Origin: Candidatus Acidiferrales bacterium
GTDB lineage: Bacteria > Acidobacteriota > Terriglobia > Acidiferrales > UBA7541
Assembly (NCBI GenBank): GCA_955651735.1
Contig: CATPAM010000508.1
Coordinates: 1 to 7,886 of the forward strand
Reading direction: 5' to 3'
DNA length: 7,886 nt
In this document: positions 1 to 6,252 of the stretch, piece after piece
Numbering within the stretch: position 1 is the first letter of the stretch
Layout of the letters: each line of letters opens with the position of its first letter
The notes under the pieces: generated by a model
What the model was told of the DNA's origin: nothing
The model's database searches: none
What the model saw: only the letters and a program-made list of their open reading frames with translations
Made by a program: the position numbers and the translations under genes

Positions 1-1
1 G

Positions 2-1219
2 ATTTCCGCCGGGTCGCCGGAGTGGCTGCAGCAGCTTGTGCTCGCGGCGGACCAGTTCATCGTGAAACGCGGCTTGCCCGATGAACCCGACGGGCGGAGC
101 GTGATCGCAGGGTATCACTGGTTTGGAGATTGGGGCCGCGACACGATGATTGCGCTCCCGGGATTGACCCTGGCAACCGGACGCACGGAAGTAGCACGGC
201 AAATTCTCCTGGCGTTTGCAAAATACGTCGACGCCGGGATGCTGCCGAATAATTTCCCGGATGCCGGCGGCAAGCCCGAATACAATTCCGTGGATGCGGG
301 GCTCTGGTATTTCGAAGCGGTGCGGCAATATTTCGCCGCGACTCGCGACATCCAGACGCTGCAAAATCTCCTTCCCATTCTGGCAGGAATGATCGACGCG
401 CACGCGAAGGGCACGCGCTACCGGATCCATGTGGATCCAGCGGACGGTTTGCTGTACGCCGGCGAAGCTGACGTGCAGCTCACCTGGATGGACGCGAAGA
501 TTGGCGATTGGGTGGTGACGCCGCGCACCGGCAAAGCTGTTGAAATCAACGCGCTGTGGATCAACGCACTCGAGACGATGACGGAGTTCGCGCGAGTGTT
601 GAAGATCTCAAGCGACAATTATCAGCTCCTCTCCAGCAAGGCCAAGGAGGGCTTCCACAAATTTTGGAACGCCGAGCGGCAGTGCTGTTACGACGTGATC
701 GACGCGCCCGGAATCGGCGATGACGCTTCATTGCGACCGAACCAGATCCTTGCGGTGTCGCTGCCGGTCAGTCCGCTGCCGACTGAGCAGCAGAAGGCTG
801 TGGTTGACATCTGCGCAGCCCAACTGTTGACGCCATATGGGCTTCGCAGCCTCGCACCCGGGGAGGCCGGCTACCAGGGGCATTACGGCGGCGGGCCTCG
901 CGAACGCGACGCCGCTTATCACCAGGGAACAGCTTGGGCCTGGCTGCTCGGGCCCTTCGCGTTGGCACACCATCGGGTTTACGTCGACCGCGAGGCGGCG
1001 ATGCGCTTTCTCGAGCCTCTGGAGACCGCGATTCAGCGCTACGGGCTCGGCACACTCGGCGAGATTTTCGACGGTGACGCGCCGTTTGCTCCGAAAGGAT
1101 GTATCGCGCAGGCCTGGAGCGTTGGCGAAGTCCTGCGCGCTTGGCTGGAGTTAGCGCGCGAACTGAACTTAGCGGGTGACCGCTCTAAAACGCCAAAGAA
1201 AAGCGCCGCGCCGGTCTGA
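2..1219 (+). CDS. Glycogen debranching enzyme, C-terminal catalytic part (amylo-alpha-1,6-glucosidase), 5' partial
   Basis: Enzymes of this family hydrolyse alpha-1,6 branch points of glycogen-like glucans in the cytoplasm. The reading frame is open from base 2, so the start and the N-terminal GDE_N-like domain lie outside the window; about 405 codons remain. The visible part matches the (alpha/alpha)6 GDE_C domain (GH133 type). Counting from the GTG at 38, it has the signature GYHWFGDWGRDTMIALPGL (residues 25-43), MLPNNFPD (68-75), LTWMDAK (148-154), RPNQILA (233-239), a GHYGGGPRERDAAYHQGTAW block (281-300) and GEIFDGD (341-347). By family analogy Asp152 and Glu342 are the probable catalytic acid/base pair; this is an inference. 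The C-terminus ends in a short basic tail of about 15 residues. It converges with the next gene after 9 bp and no strong terminator is visible. The family call is secure, the exact substrate less so. Confidence 0.93.
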   Translation: MSAGSPEWLQQLVLAADQFIVKRGLPDEPDGRSVIAGYHWFGDWGRDTMIALPGLTLATGRTEVARQILLAFAKYVDAGMLPNNFPDAGGKPEYNSVDAGLWYFEAVRQYFAATRDIQTLQNLLPILAGMIDAHAKGTRYRIHVDPADGLLYAGEADVQLTWMDAKIGDWVVTPRTGKAVEINALWINALETMTEFARVLKISSDNYQLLSSKAKEGFHKFWNAERQCCYDVIDAPGIGDDASLRPNQILAVSLPVSPLPTEQQKAVVDICAAQLLTPYGLRSLAPGEAGYQGHYGGGPRERDAAYHQGTAWAWLLGPFALAHHRVYVDREAAMRFLEPLETAIQRYGLGTLGEIFDGDAPFAPKGCIAQAWSVGEVLRAWLELARELNLAGDRSKTPKKSAAPV

Positions 1220-1228
1220 AGGCGGCCC

Positions 1229-1792
1229 CTACGTTTCGTATAATTCGATCAGGACCTTGCCGGAATTGTGCGAGTTGACCAGGAAAAAATTGACGCGCGT
1301 GTTGCCGGCGCCTGCGCGAGTTTGTGGGTAGATGGGCTGCACACCGAAGTTTTCCTTCAGGACTTGCGTGGCGCGATCCACGTCCTGGCAGCGAAACTCT
1401 ACTTGTTGCACGCCTTCGCCAAATTTTGCCAAGTAGAGAGCAATGGCGCCTTGCCCATCGGGATCGCCTGTGGTTAGTACATCCAGAGAAACATCGTTCG
1501 GGAAATGTAGCTCGAATTCTTCGGCGTCTTGATCCGGCGGAACAAGCGCCAGAGGCGGCAATCCGTTGGCTTCGCGAATGCGCGCGAAAGTCGCAGGCCT
1601 TACGGCCACACCCACGGTAACGGCAGGGCTCGCGCCGCAGAGCTCAGCAAGTTCCGGATTGCTCCACCACGCATAGGCGGCGCGATCGGCCGGGACTCGC
1701 CCGCGCCGATAAATCTCCGTCGCGGCCGCGGAGCGCATCACAGGGTCGCTCGAGGAAAGATCAGCGATAGCGGAGGCAAGCGGGCTGGACAT
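1229..1792 (-). CDS. Methylmalonyl-CoA-epimerase-like VOC-fold protein, metal site apparently degenerate
   Basis: This 187-aa protein has no signal peptide or membrane segment. Residues about 1-55 are helical and carry a HEAT-like stretch (LSSSDPVMRSAAATEIYRRG, residues 12-31). Residues about 57-187 resemble a two-module VOC protein of the methylmalonyl-CoA epimerase type: TVGVAV (59-64), EEFELHFP (91-98), SLDVLTT (102-108), LYLAKFGEGVQQVEFRCQDV (120-139), and the terminal GKVLIELYE (178-186). In epimerases the equivalents of Thr59 and Gln129/Gln130 are histidines that bind the metal (HIGIAV, GxHHIAF). Here only the final Glu183 seems kept, so classical epimerase activity is doubtful. The ATG at 1792 was preferred to an in-frame TTG at 1849, because a sigma70-like promoter lies between them. 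No clear Shine-Dalgarno site precedes the ATG. Fold confidence is moderate to good; function is unknown. It could be a CoA-ligand-binding or protein-binding relative. Confidence 0.75.
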   Translation of the reverse strand: MSSPLASAIADLSSSDPVMRSAAATEIYRRGRVPADRAAYAWWSNPELAELCGASPAVTVGVAVRPATFARIREANGLPPLALVPPDQDAEEFELHFPNDVSLDVLTTGDPDGQGAIALYLAKFGEGVQQVEFRCQDVDRATQVLKENFGVQPIYPQTRAGAGNTRVNFFLVNSHNSGKVLIELYET

Positions 1793-1884
1793 AGATAACC
1801 CGAAATTGTAGCGTGAGGACGTAGCCAATGCGAAGCGCGGCCGGCGCAAGTAACCAAAGTGCCGCGTTTTTCATCCCAAGTGCT
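1793..1884. promoter_or_regulatory. Divergent intergenic region shared by the epimerase-like gene and the signalling run
   Basis: This 92-bp gap lies between two divergent start codons (ATG at 1792 on minus, ATG at 1885 on plus), so it should hold promoters for both directions. On the minus strand it carries a reasonable TACAAT-based promoter. On the plus strand I see no convincing -35/-10 pair and no strong ribosome-binding site before 1885. I found no clear operator-like inverted repeat. Confidence 0.4.
1805..1834 (-). promoter_or_regulatory. Candidate sigma70-type promoter for the epimerase-like gene
   Basis: On the minus strand a TACAAT -10 hexamer (1805-1810; 5 of 6 to consensus) follows TTCGCA (1829-1834; 4 of 6) with an 18-bp spacer. 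Transcription would start near 1798, only about 6 nt before the ATG at 1792. That would give a nearly leaderless message and fits the absence of a Shine-Dalgarno site. The call comes from inspection only; hexamer matches of this quality occur by chance. Confidence 0.35.
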
Positions 1885-3558
1885 ATGCCAAAGCCAGTGA
1901 TGTTGACGGTGGATGACGATCCGGAGGTGTTGCGCGCCATCGAGCGTGACCTGCGCGGGCATTATGCCGAGCACTACCGAGTGATGCGCGCAAACTCCGG
2001 TAGCGCCGCGCTGACCACCCTCCGCGAGCTCAAAGCCCGCAATAATCCCGTCGCGCTTCTCCTGGCCGACCAGCGCATGCCACAGATGGACGGCGTAGGC
2101 TTTCTCACGCAAGCGATGGACATTCATCCGCAGGCCAAGCGCGCACTGCTCACCGCATACGCCGATACCAACGCAGCCATCGACGCCATCAACGAAGCGC
2201 GCGTGCACTACTACCTGATGAAACCGTGGGACCCGCCCGAGGAGAAACTCTTCCCCGCTCTCGACGATCTGTTGCATGACTGGACCGCGCAGTTTCGTCC
2301 TCTGTACGAGGGTATCCGTGTTTTGGGCACGCGCTGGTCTTCCCGCGCTTACGAGCTGCGCGATTTTCTCGGCCGCAATCAAGTGCCGTACCAGTGGATC
2401 GACGTCGAGGTCGCGTCGACCGATCCCGAGGTGCGCCGGCTCCTCGACTCTCTAGGCCCGGAAGCAGAAACCTTGCCGCTCATACTTTTCCCGGACGGTG
2501 AGCGCCTAGCCGAGCCGCCCTTTCCGGCGGTGGCCAGCAAGCTGGGTCTGCACACCAAAGCACAGACGAATTTTTACGACCTCGCAATCATCGGCGGCGG
2601 CCCCGCAGGACTCGCCGCGGCCGTCTATGGCGCATCGGAAGGCTTGCGCACTGTGATTGTTGAGCGCGAAGCTCCTGGCGGCCAAGCGGGGCTCAGCTCG
2701 CGCATCGAAAACTATTTGGGATTTCCCTCCGGACTGAGCGGCGGCGATTTGGCGCGCCGCGCGGTTGCCCAGGCGCGACGCTTCGACGTGGAAATTCTTT
2801 CTCCGCAAGAGGCGCAAAACCTGCGCATGGACGGCCCCTACCGGCACATTAAACTTTCCGACGGCTCGGAAATCTCCTGCCACGCTTTGCTGCTAGCCAT
2901 GGGAGTACAGTGGCGTGCGCTAGACGTGCCGGGAATAGAGCGGCTTCAAGGCGCGGGCGTCTATTATGGCGGCGGGGCCTCGGAAGCCATTGCCTGCAAG
3001 GGCGAAACGGTTTACATCGTGGGCGGCGCGAACTCTGCCGGGCAAGCAGCGATGCATTTCTCGAAATTCGCGCAAAAGGTGATCATGCTGGTGCGCGGCG
3101 GTTCGCTTGCGAGTACTATGTCGCACTATCTGATCGAGCAGATCGAGAAGACGCCGAATATTGAAGTGTGGACGCACACCAGCGTGATAGAAGTTCACGG
3201 CGATACGCACCTCTCGGATATCACGATTCAGCGAGCCGTGACCGCGGAAGTCGAGAAGGTGCCGGCTACCAGCTTGTTCATTTTCATCGGCGCTCAGCCG
3301 CGCACGGAATGGCTCGATGGCTTGATCAAACGCGACGAACGTGGCTTCATTTTGTCCGGCCCGGATTTACTTAAAGATGGAAAAAGGCCCGAAGGCTGGA
3401 CCCTGGACCGCGATCCCGGGCTGTTGGAGACGAACGTTCCCGGCGTTTTTGTCGTGGGCGACGTGCGGCACGGCTCGGTGAAGCGGGTGGCATCCGGTGT
3501 CGGCGAAGGCGCCGTCGTTGTGCAGTTCATGCATCAATATCTGGCCAAGGTGCAGTGA
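1885..3558 (+). CDS. Response regulator fused to glutaredoxin-like and thioredoxin-reductase-like FAD/NAD(P) oxidoreductase
   Basis: This cytoplasmic protein of 557 aa has three parts. Residues 1-125 are a CheY-like receiver with acidic residues Asp10-12, phospho-acceptor Asp62 (in LLADQRMP), Thr90 and Lys113 (in LMKPW). Residues about 144-222 look like a glutaredoxin fold (IRVLGTRWSSRAYELRDFLG at 144-163, then a cis-Pro-like TLPLILFPDG), but the redox CxxC position reads Ser/Arg/Ala. Residues about 230-557 are a thioredoxin-reductase-type flavoprotein: FAD motif IIGGGPAGLAAA (235-246), Glu260 for the FAD ribose, GGQAG (265-269), a second Rossmann motif VGGANSAGQAA (379-389) and C-terminal VFVVGDVRHGSVKRVASG (520-537). 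The catalytic CxxC of thioredoxin reductase is replaced by YYGGGASEA (360-368). Only two cysteines exist (Cys332, Cys371). The ATG at 1885 was chosen because the receiver begins there; an ATG at 1828 adds 19 unconserved-looking residues. Databases may call such proteins fused response regulator/thioredoxin-disulfide reductase, but the disulfide-reductase part is not supported here. It is probably the phosphorylation target of the next gene. Confidence 0.9.
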   Translation: MPKPVMLTVDDDPEVLRAIERDLRGHYAEHYRVMRANSGSAALTTLRELKARNNPVALLLADQRMPQMDGVGFLTQAMDIHPQAKRALLTAYADTNAAIDAINEARVHYYLMKPWDPPEEKLFPALDDLLHDWTAQFRPLYEGIRVLGTRWSSRAYELRDFLGRNQVPYQWIDVEVASTDPEVRRLLDSLGPEAETLPLILFPDGERLAEPPFPAVASKLGLHTKAQTNFYDLAIIGGGPAGLAAAVYGASEGLRTVIVEREAPGGQAGLSSRIENYLGFPSGLSGGDLARRAVAQARRFDVEILSPQEAQNLRMDGPYRHIKLSDGSEISCHALLLAMGVQWRALDVPGIERLQGAGVYYGGGASEAIACKGETVYIVGGANSAGQAAMHFSKFAQKVIMLVRGGSLASTMSHYLIEQIEKTPNIEVWTHTSVIEVHGDTHLSDITIQRAVTAEVEKVPATSLFIFIGAQPRTEWLDGLIKRDERGFILSGPDLLKDGKRPEGWTLDRDPGLLETNVPGVFVVGDVRHGSVKRVASGVGEGAVVVQFMHQYLAKVQ

Positions 3559-3604
3559 CCCTCTCGAATCAAGTTTGCATGAACGCGGAAAGGCGACGAA
3601 ACGC

Positions 3605-5014
3605 ATGACGGAAATGCCGGACAAGGCACACACGGAATCGTTGATCGCTGGCCTGCGCAAAGTGCCCGCATTTGCGGATCTCTCGCAGGACGATCTCGAA
3701 TGGTTCATCGGCCACGCGAAGGAGCGCCGCGCAAAGCCGGGTGAGGCCGTGACGGTGGAAGATTCGCCGGCTGAGCTCATGCTGGTCCTGCTGGAGGGTG
3801 AAATTCGCGGCCGCCGTGAGGCGGATGGACCCGACAGCCAGACCTATACGGTGCAAGGACCCGCCGTCTCCGGATACCTGCCGTTTTCACGAATGAAAAA
3901 AGTACCCCTGACCGCGCGAGCGGTCACGCCGCTGCACGCCCTCACGCTGCACTCCTCGCACTTTCCCGAAATGTTGCATCGCATGCCGGTACTGGCGCAA
4001 CGGCTGGTGGGCGTGCTGACCGACCGCGTGAGGAGTTTCACGCTGGTCAGCCAGGAACGGGAGAAGCTCGCGGCACTCGGCAAGCTCTCCGCAGGTTTGG
4101 CGCACGAATTGAATAATCCATCCGCTGCCGCCCGCCGCTCCGCGGGAGCGCTTCGCGATTGCCTTGCACGCCTGCGCCAGGTGGGGCGTTCTTCCACCAT
4201 CGGCCCGCAAGATTGCGCGATGTTGGCGAAGCGTGAAGAGGAAATTCGTGCGGCGCTGAAGCCGGCGCAATTCAAAGATGAATTCGAGCGCGTGGAACGC
4301 GAAGAGGCCATTCAGGGTTGGCTGGAGGACCGCAAAGTTCCGGAGGCGTGGAAATTGGCGCCTCTCCTGGCCGAAGCTAACTTGACCGACGCCCAGCTCG
4401 CAAGCTTCGCCGCCACAGCGGGTGCATCGCTCGGACCGGAGCTAACCCGCTTTGCCACGCTCCTCGAGATGGAGCGCATCGCCGACGACCTTGAGCACAG
4501 CACCACCCGTATCTCTGACCTCATCAAGGCCATCAAGGAATATTCCTACATGGACCAGGCCAAACTGCAGGAGGTGGACGTCACCAAGAGCCTGGAAACC
4601 ACGCTGACCATCATGCATCACAAGCTCAAGCGCGGCATCGCGGTGACTCGCAATTACGCGCCGGACCTGCCAAAGATCATGGCCTACGGTAGCGAACTCA
4701 ACCAAGTGTGGACCAACCTGATCGATAACGCCGCCGACGCCATGGGCGACAACGGCAAACTCCGCATCCGCACGGCCCGCGAGAACGATTTCATCCTTGT
4801 GGAGATCGCCGACAATGGTCCCGGCATTCCCCCCGACGTCAAGTCGCGCATTTTCGAGCCATTCTTCACCACCAAGGGCGTGGGCGAAGGCACCGGTTTG
4901 GGCCTCGACTTCGTCTATCGCATCGTTACCGGCATGCACGGGCAAGTTTCCGTGGATTCCGTGCCCGGCGACACACGCTTCGCGGTGCGCATCCCGATTC
5001 AAGTTTCCGGATAG
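3605..5014 (+). CDS. Soluble histidine kinase with degenerate cyclic-nucleotide-binding-like sensor domain
   Basis: This 469-aa protein has no membrane segment and should be cytoplasmic. Residues about 8-145 form a cNMP-binding-like beta-barrel (LRKVPAFADLSQDDLEWF, GEAVTVEDSPAELMLVLLEG) ending in a helix (FPEMLHRMPVLAQRLVGVL). The usual phosphate-binding cassette Glu and Arg are not evident: the region reads SGYLPFSRMKKVPLTARAV. The H-box is KLSAGLAHELNNPSAAARR with phospho-acceptor His167. Next come about 120 residues of charged helical sequence, then a second dimerisation-type helix (TRISDLIKAIKEYSYMDQ, 301-318). The ATPase domain has an N-box (WTNLIDNAADAMG, Asn375), DNGPG (403-407), a FEPFFTTK F-box and GTGLGL (429-434). 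The ATG at 3605 follows GGAAAGG (3587-3593) by 11 nt. It starts 46 bp after the flavoprotein gene, which suggests a cognate kinase-regulator pair. The ligand is unknown and is probably not cAMP. Confidence 0.92.
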   Translation: MTEMPDKAHTESLIAGLRKVPAFADLSQDDLEWFIGHAKERRAKPGEAVTVEDSPAELMLVLLEGEIRGRREADGPDSQTYTVQGPAVSGYLPFSRMKKVPLTARAVTPLHALTLHSSHFPEMLHRMPVLAQRLVGVLTDRVRSFTLVSQEREKLAALGKLSAGLAHELNNPSAAARRSAGALRDCLARLRQVGRSSTIGPQDCAMLAKREEEIRAALKPAQFKDEFERVEREEAIQGWLEDRKVPEAWKLAPLLAEANLTDAQLASFAATAGASLGPELTRFATLLEMERIADDLEHSTTRISDLIKAIKEYSYMDQAKLQEVDVTKSLETTLTIMHHKLKRGIAVTRNYAPDLPKIMAYGSELNQVWTNLIDNAADAMGDNGKLRIRTARENDFILVEIADNGPGIPPDVKSRIFEPFFTTKGVGEGTGLGLDFVYRIVTGMHGQVSVDSVPGDTRFAVRIPIQVSG

Positions 5015-5020
5015 CTCGAC

Positions 5021-5025
5021 GAGGG
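5021..5025 (+). promoter_or_regulatory. Ribosome-binding site of the zinc-finger gene
   Basis: GAGGG lies 7 nt before the ATG at 5033, inside the 18-bp gap after the kinase stop codon. It fixes the start of the small gene and fits translation from a shared message. Confidence 0.7.
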
Positions 5026-5032
5026 ACAAACC

Positions 5033-5299
5033 ATGGCCGACGCTTGCACGCACACCGATCAAATTCGCCACCTCAAACCCAAGGTGCATGTCTGCGAGGA
5101 GTGCGTCAAAATGGGCGACACCTGGGTGCACCTGCGGCTTTGCGAGATCTGTGGCCAAGTAGGCTGCTGCGACTCCTCGAAGAACAAGCACGCCACCAAG
5201 CATTTTCGCGCCACGAAGCACCCTATCGTGAAATCCATCGAGCCGGGTGAAGGCTGGTTTTGGTGCTACATCGATGAGGTAATGTTTGAAGAGGGATGA
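5033..5299 (+). CDS. Stand-alone UBP-type zinc finger protein (88 aa)
   Basis: Nearly the whole protein is one ZnF-UBP domain. In eukaryotic deubiquitinases and HDAC6 this domain binds the C-terminal Gly-Gly tail of ubiquitin; the ligand of bacterial versions is not known to me. Candidate zinc ligands are Cys5, His7, Cys21, Cys24, Cys37, Cys40, Cys45 (or Cys46), His53, His57, His63 and Cys78. They sit in CEECVKMGDTWVHLRLCEIC (21-40), GCCDSSKNKHATKH (44-57) and RATKHP (59-64). By recalled alignment to HDAC6, three zinc sites are possible, with Asp81 where a fourth Cys of the first site would be. The aromatic C-terminal strand WFWCY (75-79) lies where the eukaryotic domain holds the ubiquitin tail. 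No helix-turn-helix or catalytic domain is attached. It starts 18 bp after the kinase, so it is probably the third gene of the same transcript. Fold is very likely; role unknown. Confidence 0.93.
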   Translation: MADACTHTDQIRHLKPKVHVCEECVKMGDTWVHLRLCEICGQVGCCDSSKNKHATKHFRATKHPIVKSIEPGEGWFWCYIDEVMFEEG

Positions 5300-5316
5300 A
5301 GCGCGAATCTCTTGCG

Positions 5317-6234
5317 TCATGCGCGCGACTTAACTGGAAAAAGAAGCGAAGCCGCAAGCGCCATCAGCAGAATCCCTGCAACCACTAGCAAGGAAATATG
5401 TTCGGGAATGTCCACCCATTTGTGCGCAATCATCTTTGCACCGATGAAGGTCAACACAAATGACAGGCCCACGGTCAGGAAGCGCAGGCGCGACAGCACG
5501 CCTGCCAGCAGGAAATACATCGCCCGCAAGCCCAGAATCGCGAAAACGTTGGAGGTGTAGACGATGAAGGGATCCTGCGTGATGCCGAAGATCGCCGGAA
5601 TGGAATCGATAGCCAGCGTGATATCCGTGATTTCAACCACCAGTAGGACCAAAAACACCGGCGTCGCGTAGAGTTTCCCGCCCGTGCGTACGAAGAAATG
5701 TTTGCCCTCGTAGTCGTGCGTGACGCGAAGATGCTTGCTCGCAAAGCGGAAGATAAAGCTTTTTTCAGGGTGAACTTTTTCCTTTTTCACAAACAGCATG
5801 TGAATGCCGGCGTACACGATGAACGCGCCAAAAACGTACAGCACCCACGAAAAGCGCTGAATCAGCTCCGCGCCCGCCAGAATCATTGCTCCGCGCATCA
5901 CCAGCGCGCCCAGAATGCCCCATTCAAGCATGCGGTGTTGGAAACGCTCGTCGACCGCAAGCGTACGGAAGATCACCAGAAAGAGAAACAGATTGTCGAC
6001 ACTGAGGGCTTTTTCAATCAAGTAGCCGGTGAAGAATTCGAGGCCCGCTTGCTTCCCGGAATAGTGCAGAATGCCCAAGCCAAACAGAATCGAGAGCGCA
6101 ACCCACAGCAAGCTGAAGAACCCGGCTTCGCGCAAGCTGACCTTGTGCAAGCGCCGGTTGAACACGCCCAAGTCCAAAGCTATAAACGCCAGAATGAAAA
6201 CGTTGAATCCAATCCAAAGCAGGGGAGTGCCCAT
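5317..6234 (-). CDS. TerC/Alx-family integral membrane protein, probable metal-ion (manganese) transporter
   Basis: This 305-aa protein has about eight or nine hydrophobic segments, beginning with LLWIGFNVFILAFIALDLGV (residues 5-24). The family's two acidic membrane motifs are present: EKALSVDNLFLFLVIF (74-89; Glu74, Asp80, Asn81) and VEITDITLAIDSIPAIFG (200-217; Glu201, Asp204, Asp210). A cytoplasmic loop around residues 150-185 is rich in Lys and His (VKKEKVHPEK). Length and motifs match the Alx/TerC group, of which E. coli Alx and related proteins are linked to manganese export; the older tellurite-resistance name is historical. It starts 18 bp after the stop of the secreted protein gene, so it is probably co-transcribed with it. 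No strong Shine-Dalgarno site precedes the ATG and no yybP-ykoY-like leader lies directly before it. It converges on the zinc-finger gene after 17 bp. Confidence 0.93.
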   Translation of the reverse strand: MGTPLLWIGFNVFILAFIALDLGVFNRRLHKVSLREAGFFSLLWVALSILFGLGILHYSGKQAGLEFFTGYLIEKALSVDNLFLFLVIFRTLAVDERFQHRMLEWGILGALVMRGAMILAGAELIQRFSWVLYVFGAFIVYAGIHMLFVKKEKVHPEKSFIFRFASKHLRVTHDYEGKHFFVRTGGKLYATPVFLVLLVVEITDITLAIDSIPAIFGITQDPFIVYTSNVFAILGLRAMYFLLAGVLSRLRFLTVGLSFVLTFIGAKMIAHKWVDIPEHISLLVVAGILLMALAASLLFPVKSRA

Positions 6235-6252
6235 AGTGAAGCGCGCGGCGCG

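Noticed and set aside
1209..1224. Small GC hairpin (CGCC ... GGCG) between the convergent debranching-enzyme and epimerase-like genes as a terminator
   Set aside because: The stem is only four pairs with no T-run, so it cannot be called a terminator.
1793..1849. TTG-initiated extension of the epimerase-like gene
   Set aside because: It needs a rarer start codon, runs through the best promoter candidate, and adds residues with no family resemblance.
1738..2382. Minus-strand open frame (214 codons) opposite the receiver domain
   Set aside because: It overlaps the epimerase-like gene start, the divergent gap and the clearly conserved receiver, and its translation resembles no family.
3497..3604. 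N-terminal extension of the kinase from an in-frame start at 3497
   Set aside because: The extension overlaps the conserved C-terminal FAD-binding region of the upstream flavoprotein by 62 bp; the ATG at 3605 has a GGAAAGG upstream and begins where the sensor domain does.
4442..5320. Long minus-strand open frame (292 codons) opposite the kinase and zinc-finger genes
   Set aside because: It lies entirely antisense to two well-supported genes, shows no recognisable motif, and is the kind of shadow frame expected in GC-rich coding DNA.
5301..5326. GCGCG ... CGCGC inverted repeat between the zinc-finger and TerC genes
   Set aside because: It has five pairs with a 16-base loop and no T-run, which is likely chance in GC-rich sequence.
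6235..6252. Manganese riboswitch (yybP-ykoY type) before the TerC/Alx-family gene
   Set aside because: Only 18 bp separate it from the upstream coding region, too short for that element; the gap before the secreted-protein gene shows nothing I can recognise as it.
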